From an uncultured archaeon (GTDB lineage: Archaea > Nanobdellota > Nanobdellia > Woesearchaeales > ARS49): a stretch of DNA of 40,533 nucleotides. Positions 15,071-23,547 of the stretch are shown here, piece after piece. Within the stretch, counting starts at the first letter, position 1. Every line of letters begins with the position of its first letter. Under the pieces are notes generated by a model that was not told the DNA's origin, did not search any database, and was given only the letters and a program-made list of their open reading frames with translations. A program made the translations under genes and the position numbers. The stretch is from the NCBI GenBank assembly GCA_902385765.1, contig CABMGU010000080.1, forward strand, positions 1 through 40,533, written 5' to 3'.

Positions 15071-15370
15071 TTAAACTTTTCCGATTTTTTGTGAACAAAA
15101 CCAGTCTGATCGCCAGATGTCGCTCATTCGGCGTTTGATTTCGGCTAATGCTTCAGCCACTTGTCGGGCATCGTCTGCACTCATGACTTGTTTTTTGCAT
15201 TCATACCATTTTTGAACGTCTTGAAGAGTTTTTAGAGCTCCGTCAAAGTCTGGTTTTGGCATTATTAACCTGCGCGGTTCTTTTATAAAAGTGTAATCAG
15301 CAGAAAGTATCTTTATGATTCGGTCGCCGGAATCACACCCGCCGATATTACTATCATACGCGTCTTTCAT
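15071..15370 (-). CDS. Unknown small protein downstream of TFB
   Basis: 99 residues, MKDAYDSNIGGCDSGDRIIK onward, with a ribosome-binding site GGAGA just before the ATG at 15370. It begins 13 bases after the TFB stop on the same strand, so it is probably co-transcribed with TFB. The central part DGALKTLQDVQKWYECKKQ and AEALAEIKRRMSDIW are helical and charged. No family recognised. Confidence 0.65.
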   Translation of the reverse strand: MKDAYDSNIGGCDSGDRIIKILSADYTFIKEPRRLIMPKPDFDGALKTLQDVQKWYECKKQVMSADDARQVAEALAEIKRRMSDIWRSDWFCSQKIGKV

Positions 15371-15383
15371 TTTCTTTTCTCCA

Positions 15384-16307
15384 TCATCGCTTTCTTTTCT
15401 TCTGTTTCTTGAGTTCTTTCTCGAGTTCCAGTTTGTCTAGAAGTTCTTTGTAACGATTTCGGATTGTGACTTCAGTAACACCAGCCACATCAGCTACTTC
15501 TCTCTGTGTTCTTTTCTCGCCGTGCATTAATGCAGCAACGTAGAGCGCTGCAGCAGCTATTCCTGTTGGTCCTCTTCCTGATGTCAGCTCTGCGTGTTGT
15601 GCTTCCTCAAGGATTTCTACTGCTTTTGACTGCGTTTCTGCTGTCAACTTCAATGAGCTTGCGAATCTTGCTATGTAGTCTGCAGGATTGCTCGGCAATA
15701 TTGTGATTCCTAATTCTCTTGTTACGAACCTGTATGTTCTTCCTATTTCTTTTTTCTCGATTCCGGAAGCTTCAGAGAGTTCATCGAGTGTTCTTGGGAC
15801 TTCGTGGCGTCTGCACGCAGCATATAAAGCGCCGGAAACAACTGATTCCATTGATCTGCCTCTTACAAGTCCTTTCTGGACTGCTTGTGTGTATATCATT
15901 GCTGCTTCTTCTTCTACCATTTTTGGCAGTTTCAGGAAGCTTGATACTCTTTTGAGTTCAGCAAGCGCGAGTTTCAAATTTCTTTCTATTGCTGTTGAAA
16001 TTCTGTATTGCCATTTTCTTAATCTGAAGAATTTGTTTCTGTCCTTGCTTCCGAGCTGGAACAGGTCTGCTTTTTGCCCGACTTCTGTTCCGAGTCCCTG
16101 GTCGTACTGTGTGTACGTCATTGGCGCTCCTGTTCTTCGCAAACTCTCTCTTCCGCTGTCTTCTTCGTGTTCGCGCCATTCAGGGCCTGATTCTACCATC
16201 TTGTCTTCTATGACGAGTCCGCAGTCTTTGCAGATAATTTCCCCTTTATCACGGTTTACAAATAGGTTTATGCTTCCGCACTCTGTACACTTTTTGACGT
16301 AGTACAT
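15384..16307 (-). CDS. tfb: Transcription initiation factor IIB
   Basis: 307 residues from the ATG at 16307 (MYYVKKCTECGS). The site AGGTGGGT at 16311-16318 fits this start better than the in-frame GTG at 16316. The N-terminal zinc ribbon uses Cys7, Cys10, Cys26 and Cys29. The B-finger/linker PEWREHEEDSG and TGAPMTYTQYDQGLGT is intact. Two cyclin-like repeats follow, the second ending in the HTH DVAGVTEVTIRNRYKELLD. TFB recruits RNA polymerase to TBP-bound TATA boxes. The promoter TATA (AGTATATAAAAT, minus) is at about 16374-16385, giving a short leader. Typical length and fully conserved. Confidence 0.97.
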   Translation of the reverse strand: MYYVKKCTECGSINLFVNRDKGEIICKDCGLVIEDKMVESGPEWREHEEDSGRESLRRTGAPMTYTQYDQGLGTEVGQKADLFQLGSKDRNKFFRLRKWQYRISTAIERNLKLALAELKRVSSFLKLPKMVEEEAAMIYTQAVQKGLVRGRSMESVVSGALYAACRRHEVPRTLDELSEASGIEKKEIGRTYRFVTRELGITILPSNPADYIARFASSLKLTAETQSKAVEILEEAQHAELTSGRGPTGIAAAALYVAALMHGEKRTQREVADVAGVTEVTIRNRYKELLDKLELEKELKKQKKRKR

Positions 16308-16427
16308 TTCACCCACCTAAAGCCGCCATCCCCTCGTCGGAGAAAGCCAAAGTATATTTTCCACCACAATTAATTTTATATACTAGTGTTAGAAGTCATA
16401 TATAAAGCTTTCGGTTGTTTCAGTCGA

Positions 16428-16913
16428 TTAAACTGCTTGGCTTATGTCTCTTTCGTAGCTCTTTCCTTTGCAGGCTTCGTATGCTGTTTTTCCTACGCCT
16501 ACAAAGTATGTTGTGGTTATTTCTGATTGCGGCTGTACGTTTTCGCAGTAGTATTGGCATACGCATTCATTGTTGAATGTGGGGCAGTATGTTTGGACTT
16601 CTTCTGCATAATCTTCATTTCCTATTCTTGACCCGCTGATTGTGAATGATACTGGAGAGCTTGACATTCTGCCTCCTCTTTGTTGTGTTTGTTTTTCGCA
16701 GCAGCAGTATTCAACTTTTGACTGCACTACTTTTAGTGCTGCGCATTCTTCTGATGATAATCCTGCTTCTATGCAGGCAAGTGAGCGTGTTCCTGCCACG
16801 CTCATTCCTATTTTTCCTGTATAGATTAGATAGAATAATACTAGTGAGAGAGCAAATACTATGATGAATGCCGGCATGGCATATTTCTCATAGTTTATGG
16901 ATTTTCTGCGCAT
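16428..16913 (-). CDS. Cys-rich membrane-anchored protein with CCC motif
   Basis: 161 residues from the ATG at 16913 (MRRKSINYEKYAMPAF), preceded by the ribosome-binding site GGTGGGG; the longer frame to 16964 lacks such a site. One N-terminal membrane helix (about 13-33) leads to an extracellular domain with a Cys triplet (VEYCCCEKQ), CPTF, CVCQYYC and a late Cys. It overlaps the upstream gene's end by 19 bases. That neighbour has the same layout and a CCC motif too, suggesting a paralogous or interacting pair. Unknown function; probably disulfide-bonded at the surface. Confidence 0.75.
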   Translation of the reverse strand: MRRKSINYEKYAMPAFIIVFALSLVLFYLIYTGKIGMSVAGTRSLACIEAGLSSEECAALKVVQSKVEYCCCEKQTQQRGGRMSSSPVSFTISGSRIGNEDYAEEVQTYCPTFNNECVCQYYCENVQPQSEITTTYFVGVGKTAYEACKGKSYERDISQAV

Positions 16914-17176
16914 GACCCCACCTGCGAGAAAATTTTTCCTTGGCCCGCGTAATTGTATTCGCATGCTGACTGGCAGTCAGGTGCTGTTCTGCTCGCAAAT
17001 GTCTGCAGTTGTGAGCGTACCAGTACTTGCATTCCGTTTTGTGCAAGTATGTTGCAGCAGCAGGTCATATAGGGCTGTACAGCAGCTCCTGAGCTTCCTG
17101 ATGTTACAACGAAATAAGCTGTAATAGAAATAGCAGCTATTATCAATATTCCGATTATTGCTTTTGTTTCTTCCAT
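16895..17176 (-). CDS. Small membrane-anchored protein with CCC motif
   Basis: 93 residues, MEETKAIIGILIIAAISITA onward: an acidic N-terminus, then one hydrophobic helix (about 6-24), which also resembles archaeal pilin-like N-termini although no clear class III signal site is seen. The exterior part has MTCCCNILAQNG and later CQSACEYNY and a terminal Cys. It is first in an operon with the CCC protein at 16913. A TATA-like AAATTATATAG lies at about 17198-17208 on the minus strand, shared with the divergent Trm112 gene region. Confidence 0.72.
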   Translation of the reverse strand: MEETKAIIGILIIAAISITAYFVVTSGSSGAAVQPYMTCCCNILAQNGMQVLVRSQLQTFASRTAPDCQSACEYNYAGQGKIFSQVGSCAENP

Positions 17177-17232
17177 ATATTGCTTCTATAACCGTTATCT
17201 ATATAATTTGTATGTCCTTACAGTACGTTTGT

Positions 17233-17364
17233 ATGGAGCTTTTTGACGTTTTGGTGTGTCCTGATGACCGCACTAAATTAATATGCATGATTAACGCCCT
17301 GCATTGCCCCAAGTGCAAAAAGGTATATGAAATTAAAGAAAATATTCCTGTTTTAATTTCCTGA
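17233..17364 (+). CDS. Trm112-like methyltransferase activator
   Basis: 43 residues from the ATG at 17233 (MELFDVLVCPDDRTKLICMI); the longer frame from 17158 would read through the promoter. It has the compact Trm112/YcaR (UPF0434) zinc-binding layout: LVCPDD, HCPKCKKVYEI and the ending ENIPVLI. Trm112 proteins bind and stabilise SAM methyltransferases, including Mtq2-type release factor methylases and tRNA methylases. The HemK-like domain at 10418 is a natural candidate partner. A TATA-like CTATATAAT at about 17202-17210 supports the short start. Its 3' end overlaps the convergent lipoprotein gene by 12 bases. Confidence 0.88.
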   Translation: MELFDVLVCPDDRTKLICMINALHCPKCKKVYEIKENIPVLIS

Positions 17365-17796
17365 GCTGTCCGTGTAATTGCCTGGCAGGTTTATTACGTC
17401 TCCGCTTGAACTGTGGTATTTTGCTCCTGTGTCTCTTATTACTTTGTCCACTGTTGGCACGAATCCTGCCTGCCTCATCATTGCCGTGGTTCTTTCTGCA
17501 AGTGCGTCCTTTCCTGTTGCTGTTGTGTTTATCTGCGGGTATAGGTTTCCTGTTTTAGGTCCTGTTGCAGGTATTGCTTCTGTTCCTGTTGTTTGGATTT
17601 CTTTTAGCATTTCTGCTGCTGTTTTTCCTGTTTCAACTGTTGCTGGAGCTGTTGTTGGCACTCCTGCCACTGCTCCTGTTGGTCCTGATAGTTTTGGCGC
17701 CGTGTCTGGTATTGCAACTCTTTTTCCTGTGGTTTTTGAACCGCAGGCAACCAGTAGCATTAGAATCATGACCGCAATTATCAGTTCTTTTTTCAT
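17353..17796 (-). CDS. Lipoprotein of unknown function
   Basis: 147 residues. MKKELIIAVMILMLLVACGS is a lipoprotein signal with lipobox LVAC, so Cys18 would be lipid-anchored. The mature part is low-complexity Thr/Ala/Pro/Gly-rich for 70 residues, then TTAMMRQAGFVPTVDKVIRD and a Gly/Ser-rich end. Likely an extended cell-surface protein. It has its own promoter: TTTAAATAC at about 17819-17828, 23-32 bases before the ATG at 17796. Confidence 0.78.
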   Translation of the reverse strand: MKKELIIAVMILMLLVACGSKTTGKRVAIPDTAPKLSGPTGAVAGVPTTAPATVETGKTAAEMLKEIQTTGTEAIPATGPKTGNLYPQINTTATGKDALAERTTAMMRQAGFVPTVDKVIRDTGAKYHSSSGDVINLPGNYTDSSGN

Positions 17797-17849
17797 ACGG
17801 CGTTTACTGTCGCGGTAGTATTTAAAGATTTTGGGTTTTGAGTAGATGT

Positions 17850-19487
17850 TTATGAGCGCCTGGATTTTGGCTTTTTGCTTAGTTTTCTCACTGCTTTTTT
17901 CAGATTTTCGGTTTTCTTGAGTATTTCCTGCACTTCATCCATGTTGATTACAGGCTCTTCAGGCTTTGATGTTTTCCCGTTTTTTAATTGTGAGAACATT
18001 GCCTTGAAGATGAGCAGCAATATTACTCCGAGCGCTATCAGCATTGCAACTAATGAGGACGTGTCGCAGGTCATTTTGTTTAGTAATATCACGGCAAGCA
18101 CTGCTATGACCAGCACCCAGGTCATGAATTCCTTTGACCGCTTTCTCGAGAAATAATCTCCTATGTTTCTGAATATCGTATGGATTAACAGCAGTGCTAT
18201 AAGCATTATCGTGAGCAAATAAGTGGCGAAGCATACATAGCCCATCGGTTCGCTTTGTTTGAATATTGCATATATTTTATCGAATACTGCCGGCATTCTT
18301 TGTACCGGCGCTGGTGTTTGTCTTGACACTGCCGGAGTTTTTCTTGGACTGGCCGGAGGTGATTTTATCGGTCCTGTTTCGTTTGTTTTGTTTACTTCAG
18401 GTGGTACGAATATCAGTCCTCTGCCTCCGCTTCCTCCTCCTTTTCCTGGTCCGGCGCCATATGCTATTATCATGTCCGATTGATTTTGTGCTGTGTTTCC
18501 GTTGATGTCGTATGCTGTTGCGTATATGTCGTCGTGTCCTAATTCTGTTGTGTTTGTGAACAGAACTTCCCACAGTCCGGATGTTGCGTTGAATGTGGTG
18601 TTTAATTGGTAGACTGTTGGTCCTCTGGTGACGTTTATGAGCACCTGTGTTATTATTCCTGTTGCATTGGCTTGTATCAGTACAGGAGTGCCCGGCACGA
18701 ACTTTTGTCCTGTTGGGTAGACAATCGTGACTGTTGGGAAGAATATTCCAGGGTCGTCTATGTTATTGATGGTGATTATGTATGTCCCATTTGGTCTGTC
18801 GAGTGTTACTGGGTTGTCGAATGTGGTGATTTCTGAGTCAACAACGTCATACGAGGAGTTTCTTACGCCTACAATGATGGGTTTTTTGTTGTGGTAGTCA
18901 ATTGCGTATGTGTTGTTGTTCTGGTCAAGCGGGTATCTTACGTTTATCGTCAAATTAGTTGGTGTTGAATTTACAGGGTCTATTGTGAAGTTTCCTTTTA
19001 AGAAACCCGTGGCGTTTGTTAAGTTGTAAAATGCTACGCCAGTCATGTTTGAGTTGTTTGACACGCCAAAGTCTATTATCGCAGGATAGAATGATGTGAA
19101 CAGGCTAAAATCAGCGTCTACAACTGCGCATCCTGCGTTTATTTTTGATGCGACCATTTGCACTGGCTGGACTCCTATGCTCAGGTTGTTGGCTCCTACA
19201 AGTATGTACAGTGACAGGTAATTGTTCAGTAAATCATTCGAAGGGTCTCCTGAGCACAGTTCTGCGTAGACGTTGTCATTTGTTACTGAGTTGTCGACGT
19301 ATGCGGTTGAATAATTGTCCAGGAATACTTTTGCGGTTGTCCCGTTTGGAAAGACGAGTCTTCCTGATGTGATTGCGTTGAATCCGAAAGCTCCTGTTAT
19401 CTCATTTGAACGCAGGACAAATACTGCAGCTATCGCTATTGCGAGCGCGATGACTGCAATTATGTGCTGTTTTCCTATTTGAGCCAC
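17850..19487 (-). CDS. Multi-domain surface protein with C-terminal membrane helices
   Basis: 545 residues, start GTG at 19487 overlapping the previous gene by 13 bases. No ATG alternative exists in the N-terminal region. An N-terminal membrane helix is followed by the juxtamembrane sequence NEITGAFGFNAITSGRLVF, similar to motifs in sister proteins. The exterior region (about 40-360) is beta-rich, full of N-x-S/T sequons, with an Ig-like domain around TVTIVYPTGQKFVPGTPVLI. A Gly-rich and Pro-rich linker leads to three C-terminal membrane helices and a Lys-rich cytoplasmic tail with a coiled-coil-like segment. Last gene of the three-gene surface operon starting at 22370. Confidence 0.82.
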   Translation of the reverse strand: MAQIGKQHIIAVIALAIAIAAVFVLRSNEITGAFGFNAITSGRLVFPNGTTAKVFLDNYSTAYVDNSVTNDNVYAELCSGDPSNDLLNNYLSLYILVGANNLSIGVQPVQMVASKINAGCAVVDADFSLFTSFYPAIIDFGVSNNSNMTGVAFYNLTNATGFLKGNFTIDPVNSTPTNLTINVRYPLDQNNNTYAIDYHNKKPIIVGVRNSSYDVVDSEITTFDNPVTLDRPNGTYIITINNIDDPGIFFPTVTIVYPTGQKFVPGTPVLIQANATGIITQVLINVTRGPTVYQLNTTFNATSGLWEVLFTNTTELGHDDIYATAYDINGNTAQNQSDMIIAYGAGPGKGGGSGGRGLIFVPPEVNKTNETGPIKSPPASPRKTPAVSRQTPAPVQRMPAVFDKIYAIFKQSEPMGYVCFATYLLTIMLIALLLIHTIFRNIGDYFSRKRSKEFMTWVLVIAVLAVILLNKMTCDTSSLVAMLIALGVILLLIFKAMFSQLKNGKTSKPEEPVINMDEVQEILKKTENLKKAVRKLSKKPKSRRS

Positions 19488-21184
19488 CTCACTGCTGTTG
19501 CGAGTGACCTGTATGCGAGGTCAAGTGCTTCTTTTACGAGCAGGTTTTGGTTTATTACGGTCTTGCTGTTTTCTTCTGTGGCGTTGGGGCTTCTTGGCGT
19601 CATGTTTACGAGCACGAAGCTGAAATTGCTTTGTTTTGAGTTGTTGAAGTACATTTGCAGTTCTGCCCCTGTTGTTATGTTGTATATTTTGAAGTAGATT
19701 GAGTGGTTGCCCACGTATGATGACAAATTCAGGTAAGAGTATTCCGGCTCATATAGTTTTGTTCCTGTTGGCACGACTGCGAATGTTATGTATCCTGTGT
19801 TGTCTGTTGTGACGACTGATGTTGATTTTGCTATGACTCCGCTTTTTCCTGTGTTCAAAGTGTACAGCTGTGTCGGCGAGAATATGCTCATTCCGTTTTC
19901 TTCTGTGAGCCTGAGCTCTACCGGCGGTGTGAGCCCGTCGCTGTCTACCATGTAAACTGTCAAATTGTATGGTTCTCCCGCGTCAGGGAAAATGTTTGTC
20001 TCTACTCCATCTATCCATACTTTCGGTATGTAGACAAGTTCTGTTGAGAATGTTCCTGTGCCGTTGTCGTTTCCGTCGTCGCAGTCTGCTATTCCTGCTT
20101 CAACGTCCAATGGGTGTCCGATGATTGTTGTTGTTCCTGAAGGTATTCCTGTTGTGTTCCAGAGGCAGGTTGATGTGTATTTTGATGCTCCTGCCGCCAA
20201 TGGCGCTGTCAGCGTGACGTTGCATAAGTTTGTTGCTCCTACGAACATCTGGACATCGAAATTGGTTGTTATGTCTACTGTGTTGGTGTTTGTCACGAAT
20301 GCTGACAGGTTGACTATTGTGCCTTTTGGTGCGACGCTCGGGACTACTGAGACATAAGATACATCCGCGTCTGGTCCGATGCAGTACGGGACTCCGAATC
20401 CGTTTATGACTGAGTATCTTGTGAAGTTCACGCTGTCTGACGGTCCTATGATTCCTGTGAATACGCTTACTCCTCCTGCGTCAACGCTTGTTCGTACTGC
20501 TCCGCTGCAGTTTGCTCCCTGGTCGTCTGTGCACGAGCCTACGAGCAGTTTTGTGCTTGCTGTCTGGCTGACTAAAGGGTTTGTTGCTGTTGCATCTATT
20601 GTGACGTTTCCCGTGGCCGGGTTATAGGTTGACTGCACGTCATTTCTTGAGTACCCGTATGGGAGGTAGCCGTTTGTTGATGGGACTGCTACGACGGTGT
20701 CGTTTGCGTCAATAATTTCGCCGTCGTCTCCGTCTTCGTCGATTCCAACGAATATTTTTGCAGGGTACGGGCTTCTTCCCGCATAGAATTCGAAGTTGGC
20801 GTCAGCGCAGAATTTTCCTGCATACGCGAACGGCGCTCCGAATGAAACGTATCGTGCAACTGTGTCTCCTCCGAGTATGTCGTAGATGAATATCGTGGCG
20901 TTGTTTGGCGCCATCACGTAGAATGCTGCTGCTGCTTTTCCTGCAAGGTCTGCTGCAAGGTCTGCGCACACTCTTAGTTTTGTGTCAGGCGTTATTCCAA
21001 CGTTGTCTTTGTATCCGCCTCCTTTATCATAATAATACACGTTTTGTGTTACGTTGTTGTCAACTCTTACTATTGATGCGTTTATGTATCCTGCTTGAAC
21101 GCTGAAGGAGAGAGCTATCGCTAGGACTGATGCAATGCAGACTGCAAGCAATAATCTTTTGTATGCAGTCTGCGGTTTTTTCAT
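19475..21184 (-). CDS. Large secreted surface protein with Ig-like domains
   Basis: 569 residues from the ATG at 21184 (MKKPQTAYKRLLLAVC). The ribosome-binding site AAAGGAGG at about 21191-21198 lies seven bases upstream and overlaps the end of the previous gene, which fixes this start. The signal peptide ends near SVQAGYINAS. The mature part is beta-rich, with acidic DEDGDDGEIIDAND (calcium-site-like) and DCDDGNDNGTG segments, CARDB-like VSVVPSVAPKGTIVNLSAFV, and more than twenty sequons. Near the C-terminus is an amphipathic helix. Probably a sheath or adhesin component. Confidence 0.83.
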   Translation of the reverse strand: MKKPQTAYKRLLLAVCIASVLAIALSFSVQAGYINASIVRVDNNVTQNVYYYDKGGGYKDNVGITPDTKLRVCADLAADLAGKAAAAFYVMAPNNATIFIYDILGGDTVARYVSFGAPFAYAGKFCADANFEFYAGRSPYPAKIFVGIDEDGDDGEIIDANDTVVAVPSTNGYLPYGYSRNDVQSTYNPATGNVTIDATATNPLVSQTASTKLLVGSCTDDQGANCSGAVRTSVDAGGVSVFTGIIGPSDSVNFTRYSVINGFGVPYCIGPDADVSYVSVVPSVAPKGTIVNLSAFVTNTNTVDITTNFDVQMFVGATNLCNVTLTAPLAAGASKYTSTCLWNTTGIPSGTTTIIGHPLDVEAGIADCDDGNDNGTGTFSTELVYIPKVWIDGVETNIFPDAGEPYNLTVYMVDSDGLTPPVELRLTEENGMSIFSPTQLYTLNTGKSGVIAKSTSVVTTDNTGYITFAVVPTGTKLYEPEYSYLNLSSYVGNHSIYFKIYNITTGAELQMYFNNSKQSNFSFVLVNMTPRSPNATEENSKTVINQNLLVKEALDLAYRSLATAVRWLK

Positions 21185-21197
21185 TCTTTTGCCTCCT

Positions 21198-22370
21198 TTA
21201 TTGTATGTATTTTGTGACGCGGTCATATAATACCAGCACTTTTTCGCTGAATCCTTCCACTTCTCCTTTGTTGTAGACTATTTGCACAGGTGCTGGTGGT
21301 GGAAGGTCTCTGTCGACATTGAACACTTTTGTGAATACAGCTGTGCCGTTTGGCAGTGTTGCCTGTATTGTTACTGAGTAGTTTCCGATTGCCTGCTCTA
21401 CTTGAATGTCAGGGAATCCTGATGTCGGTACAATCGTGAACAGCACGTTGCCGTTGCTGTCTGTGTATGTTGTGCCCAGGATGTAGTTTGATACGTTTGT
21501 TGTTGCGCCTGTTGCAGTGTATTGTATTAATGCCCAGTGCAGCAGTCCTGATACTTCCTGCAATTCAACCGTTGCATTTGGTATTCCTGCCAGTGTTGTG
21601 CTGTTTTTTACTGTGATATTGAATCCTGTTGGCTGTCCGGAGGACAGGTTCACGTTTGCTCCTACAGATGTGCCGTTGCTGTAAATTATTATGTCGTGGT
21701 TTATTCCTGCTGTGTTCGTGCCGATTCTTGAGCGTGATATCCTGTCGAATACTGTGAGGATTCTTTCGTTTGTTCCTTCAACGTTTGGCTTGTTTACTGT
21801 TATGTTTCCTCTTGGGAATGCTGGTGGGGGCGCCCTGTTTATTACTGTGAATGTTTTTGTGCCTTTTACTACTCCTGCTACAACTGCGTAAAAGTTGATT
21901 GTGTAATTGAATGGCGCTCCGTATGATGGTTCTCCTCCTGTTGGAACGTGCGTGTACGAGATGTTTCCTCCTGGTCCTGTTCTGACTGTTGAGTATACGC
22001 AGTTAGTGACGTTTGACTGTATTGACTGTATTAGTGCGAATGGCGCTATGCCGTTGCATTCTTCTCCGATGATTTCAACTCCTGGCGCTGGTGCGTTGTT
22101 TATTCTTACTATTGCTGTGACGTTGTATGTCTCTCCTGCGTTTGTCATATTGTATGTTTCTACGCCGTCTATTAGTATGATAAACTCGAATGCTCCTTCG
22201 AAATTTATTACTCCGTACCCGTATTGGGTGTCGTGCATTCCTGTGAGGTTTTGTTCTTTTGGTGATGTTAGATAGAGAGCTCCGCCTACTGCTAACGCTA
22301 TTATAATCGCTATTACAGCCTGTCGTTTAGCCGTGACTCTACTTTTAGTCACGTGTTTGTGTTTCTTCAT
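21198..22370 (-). CDS. Membrane-anchored surface protein with repeated domain
   Basis: 390 residues from the ATG at 22370. A basic N-terminus (KKHKHVTKSRVTAKRQ) precedes one membrane helix, then NLTGMHDTQYGYGVINFEG, the fullest version of the juxtamembrane motif seen in this locus. Beta-rich exterior domains follow. An internal repeat is visible: NVEGTNERILTVFDRI against EVEGFSEKVLVLYDRV near the C-terminus. Many sequons. First gene of an operon with 21184 and 19487; a TATA-like TTTTTAATA lies at about 22410-22418. Function unknown, probably cell envelope. Confidence 0.82.
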   Translation of the reverse strand: MKKHKHVTKSRVTAKRQAVIAIIIALAVGGALYLTSPKEQNLTGMHDTQYGYGVINFEGAFEFIILIDGVETYNMTNAGETYNVTAIVRINNAPAPGVEIIGEECNGIAPFALIQSIQSNVTNCVYSTVRTGPGGNISYTHVPTGGEPSYGAPFNYTINFYAVVAGVVKGTKTFTVINRAPPPAFPRGNITVNKPNVEGTNERILTVFDRISRSRIGTNTAGINHDIIIYSNGTSVGANVNLSSGQPTGFNITVKNSTTLAGIPNATVELQEVSGLLHWALIQYTATGATTNVSNYILGTTYTDSNGNVLFTIVPTSGFPDIQVEQAIGNYSVTIQATLPNGTAVFTKVFNVDRDLPPPAPVQIVYNKGEVEGFSEKVLVLYDRVTKYIQ

Positions 22371-22438
22371 CACGTCTTTTCGCGTATGCTATTGTGACGC
22401 AACTGCTATTAAAAAGATTTCGCTTTTTTATATATGAA

Positions 22439-22768
22439 TTATATCTCTACGAGAACGTGGCTCTTATCTTCAGGTCTGATGCGTACTTTGCCGCCTTTTT
22501 TTAGCTTTAGGAATTCAGCTAATGGCTTGTGAATGCGGACTATAAGGCTGTCTCCTGCTTGCCCTATTGTGGTTTCTGCTTCCAGCCCCCACAGGCCTTT
22601 TTGTTTTGCCACAACGTCAATTTCTTCAGATGCCTTTTCATCAAAGAACTTTTCGTGGCAGATATTGCAGATTTCTGCATCAAACATTCCAAGAGGCACG
22701 CCGTATAAAGAGAATTCTGTTTTTTGCTTCTTAAGCATTCCTTTCCCGCATAAATAACATTTTGTCAT
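22439..22768 (-). CDS. YgiT-type zinc finger/AbrB-like antitoxin
   Basis: 109 residues. The N-terminal zinc finger CYLCGKGML...CNICHEKFF matches YgiT-type antitoxins. The C-terminal 45 residues (DSLIVRIHKPLAEFLKLKKG then GKVRIRP) match the swapped-hairpin AbrB/SpoVT DNA-binding fold. It starts on the last base of the upstream DUF4258-like gene (TAATG), so toxin precedes antitoxin as in MqsRA-type systems. It would neutralise that toxin and repress the operon. Confidence 0.85.
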   Translation of the reverse strand: MTKCYLCGKGMLKKQKTEFSLYGVPLGMFDAEICNICHEKFFDEKASEEIDVVAKQKGLWGLEAETTIGQAGDSLIVRIHKPLAEFLKLKKGGKVRIRPEDKSHVLVEI

Positions 22769-22962
22769 TATCTCACTTTTACGGTTTTTATTATGTATTT
22801 GCCGCCGCGCACCGTGTATGCGACTTCCAGGTACGCATAGACAGCCAAAAAGCCGTCGGTTTGCCTTACTGTTGCTCCTTGTTTGATTGCGCGTTTTATT
22901 TGTTCGCAGGTAATGGCTTTTTCTGCCATTCGTATTTTTGCGTGTTCCGTGAGAATGATCAC
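22768..22962 (-). CDS. DUF4258-like toxin
   Basis: 64 residues, start GTG at 22962 (MIILTEHAKIRMAEKAITCE), with the ribosome-binding site AAGGAGGG about nine bases upstream. The pattern LTEHAKIRMAEKAIT...IKRAI and GKYIIKTV matches DUF4258 proteins, small RelE/MqsR-fold putative ribonucleases commonly paired with YgiT zinc-finger antitoxins. It is co-translated with the antitoxin at 22768. An overlapping two-codon ATG-CGG-TGA sits between the ribosome-binding site and the GTG start. Confidence 0.82.
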   Translation of the reverse strand: MIILTEHAKIRMAEKAITCEQIKRAIKQGATVRQTDGFLAVYAYLEVAYTVRGGKYIIKTVKVR

Positions 22963-22982
22963 CGCATTCTCCCTCCTTGATA

Positions 22983-22994
22983 ATTATGCATAAT
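22983..22994. promoter_or_regulatory. Palindromic operator of DUF4258/YgiT module
   Basis: ATTATGCATAAT is a perfect 12-base palindrome lying between the minus-strand TATA box (TTTATATAT, about 22995-23003) and the GTG start at 22962, so around the expected transcription start. This position suits autorepression by the AbrB-like antitoxin. The palindrome is seen; the binder is inferred. Confidence 0.6.
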
Positions 22995-23086
22995 CATATA
23001 TAAACCTTTCCTTCGTTTGGAAAAGAATCCTGCATTTATATATCTTTTTGTGACGTTTGTAAACTTTTCACAAAAAACTGAAAGAA

Positions 23087-23539
23087 TTACGCCGTCTTTT
23101 TTCTCATCAGCAAATAACTTGTTCCCAATAGTGCGATTATTGCGAGTATTGTCTGCCACCAGGGGAATTTGGTCTTGTTCTGTATTTGTATCACTTGTAC
23201 TGTTGGCTCCTGCATCGGGTATGCGATTTGGCGCACTTGTGCTTCAGGATAAGCGTATTGTGTTTCTTGCCGTATTGGGCTTTCTTGTTGTATTTCAGGT
23301 TGTTGTATCGGCTGTCTATCGTATTGTGCGTCTCTGTAGTATCTGCCTCCTGACCCTCCTCCGCCCGCTGGTGTTGGAGTCGGTGTTGGCTGGGGGCTTG
23401 GTATGAATCTTATTGTTGCAACTCCTTGCTGCGTGTTATAGCCCGTATAGTCCGGTTCTTTTGGCAGCGAGAGAAAGTACATTGTTGCAATTAGGACTGT
23501 AAACAAAAGTAGTATGAATGCTGTTTTGTTGTGCGTCAC
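23087..23539 (-). CDS. Surface protein anchored at both ends
   Basis: 150 residues, start GTG at 23539, nine bases after the upstream stop. The N-terminal membrane helix is followed by DYTGYNTQQGVATIRF, another form of the locus-wide juxtamembrane motif. A Pro/Thr-rich then Gly-rich (GGGGSGGRYYRD) and Gln/Pro-rich spacer leads to a C-terminal helix FPWWQTILAIIALLGTSYLL and a Lys-rich end. The middle would be an exposed flexible stretch. Unknown function; last gene of the operon starting at 25249. Confidence 0.75.
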   Translation of the reverse strand: MTHNKTAFILLLFTVLIATMYFLSLPKEPDYTGYNTQQGVATIRFIPSPQPTPTPTPAGGGGSGGRYYRDAQYDRQPIQQPEIQQESPIRQETQYAYPEAQVRQIAYPMQEPTVQVIQIQNKTKFPWWQTILAIIALLGTSYLLMRKKTA

Positions 23540-23547
23540 GTCTTTTT

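Noticed and set aside
22333..22352. Inverted repeat GTGACT/AGTCAC
   Set aside because: It lies within the N-terminal coding part of the surface protein at 22370 and is explained by Val-Thr-Lys-Ser-Arg-Val-Thr codons.
22959..23159. 66-codon minus-strand frame ending at the DUF4258 start
   Set aside because: It runs through the TATA box and palindromic operator of the toxin-antitoxin module and has no ribosome-binding site.
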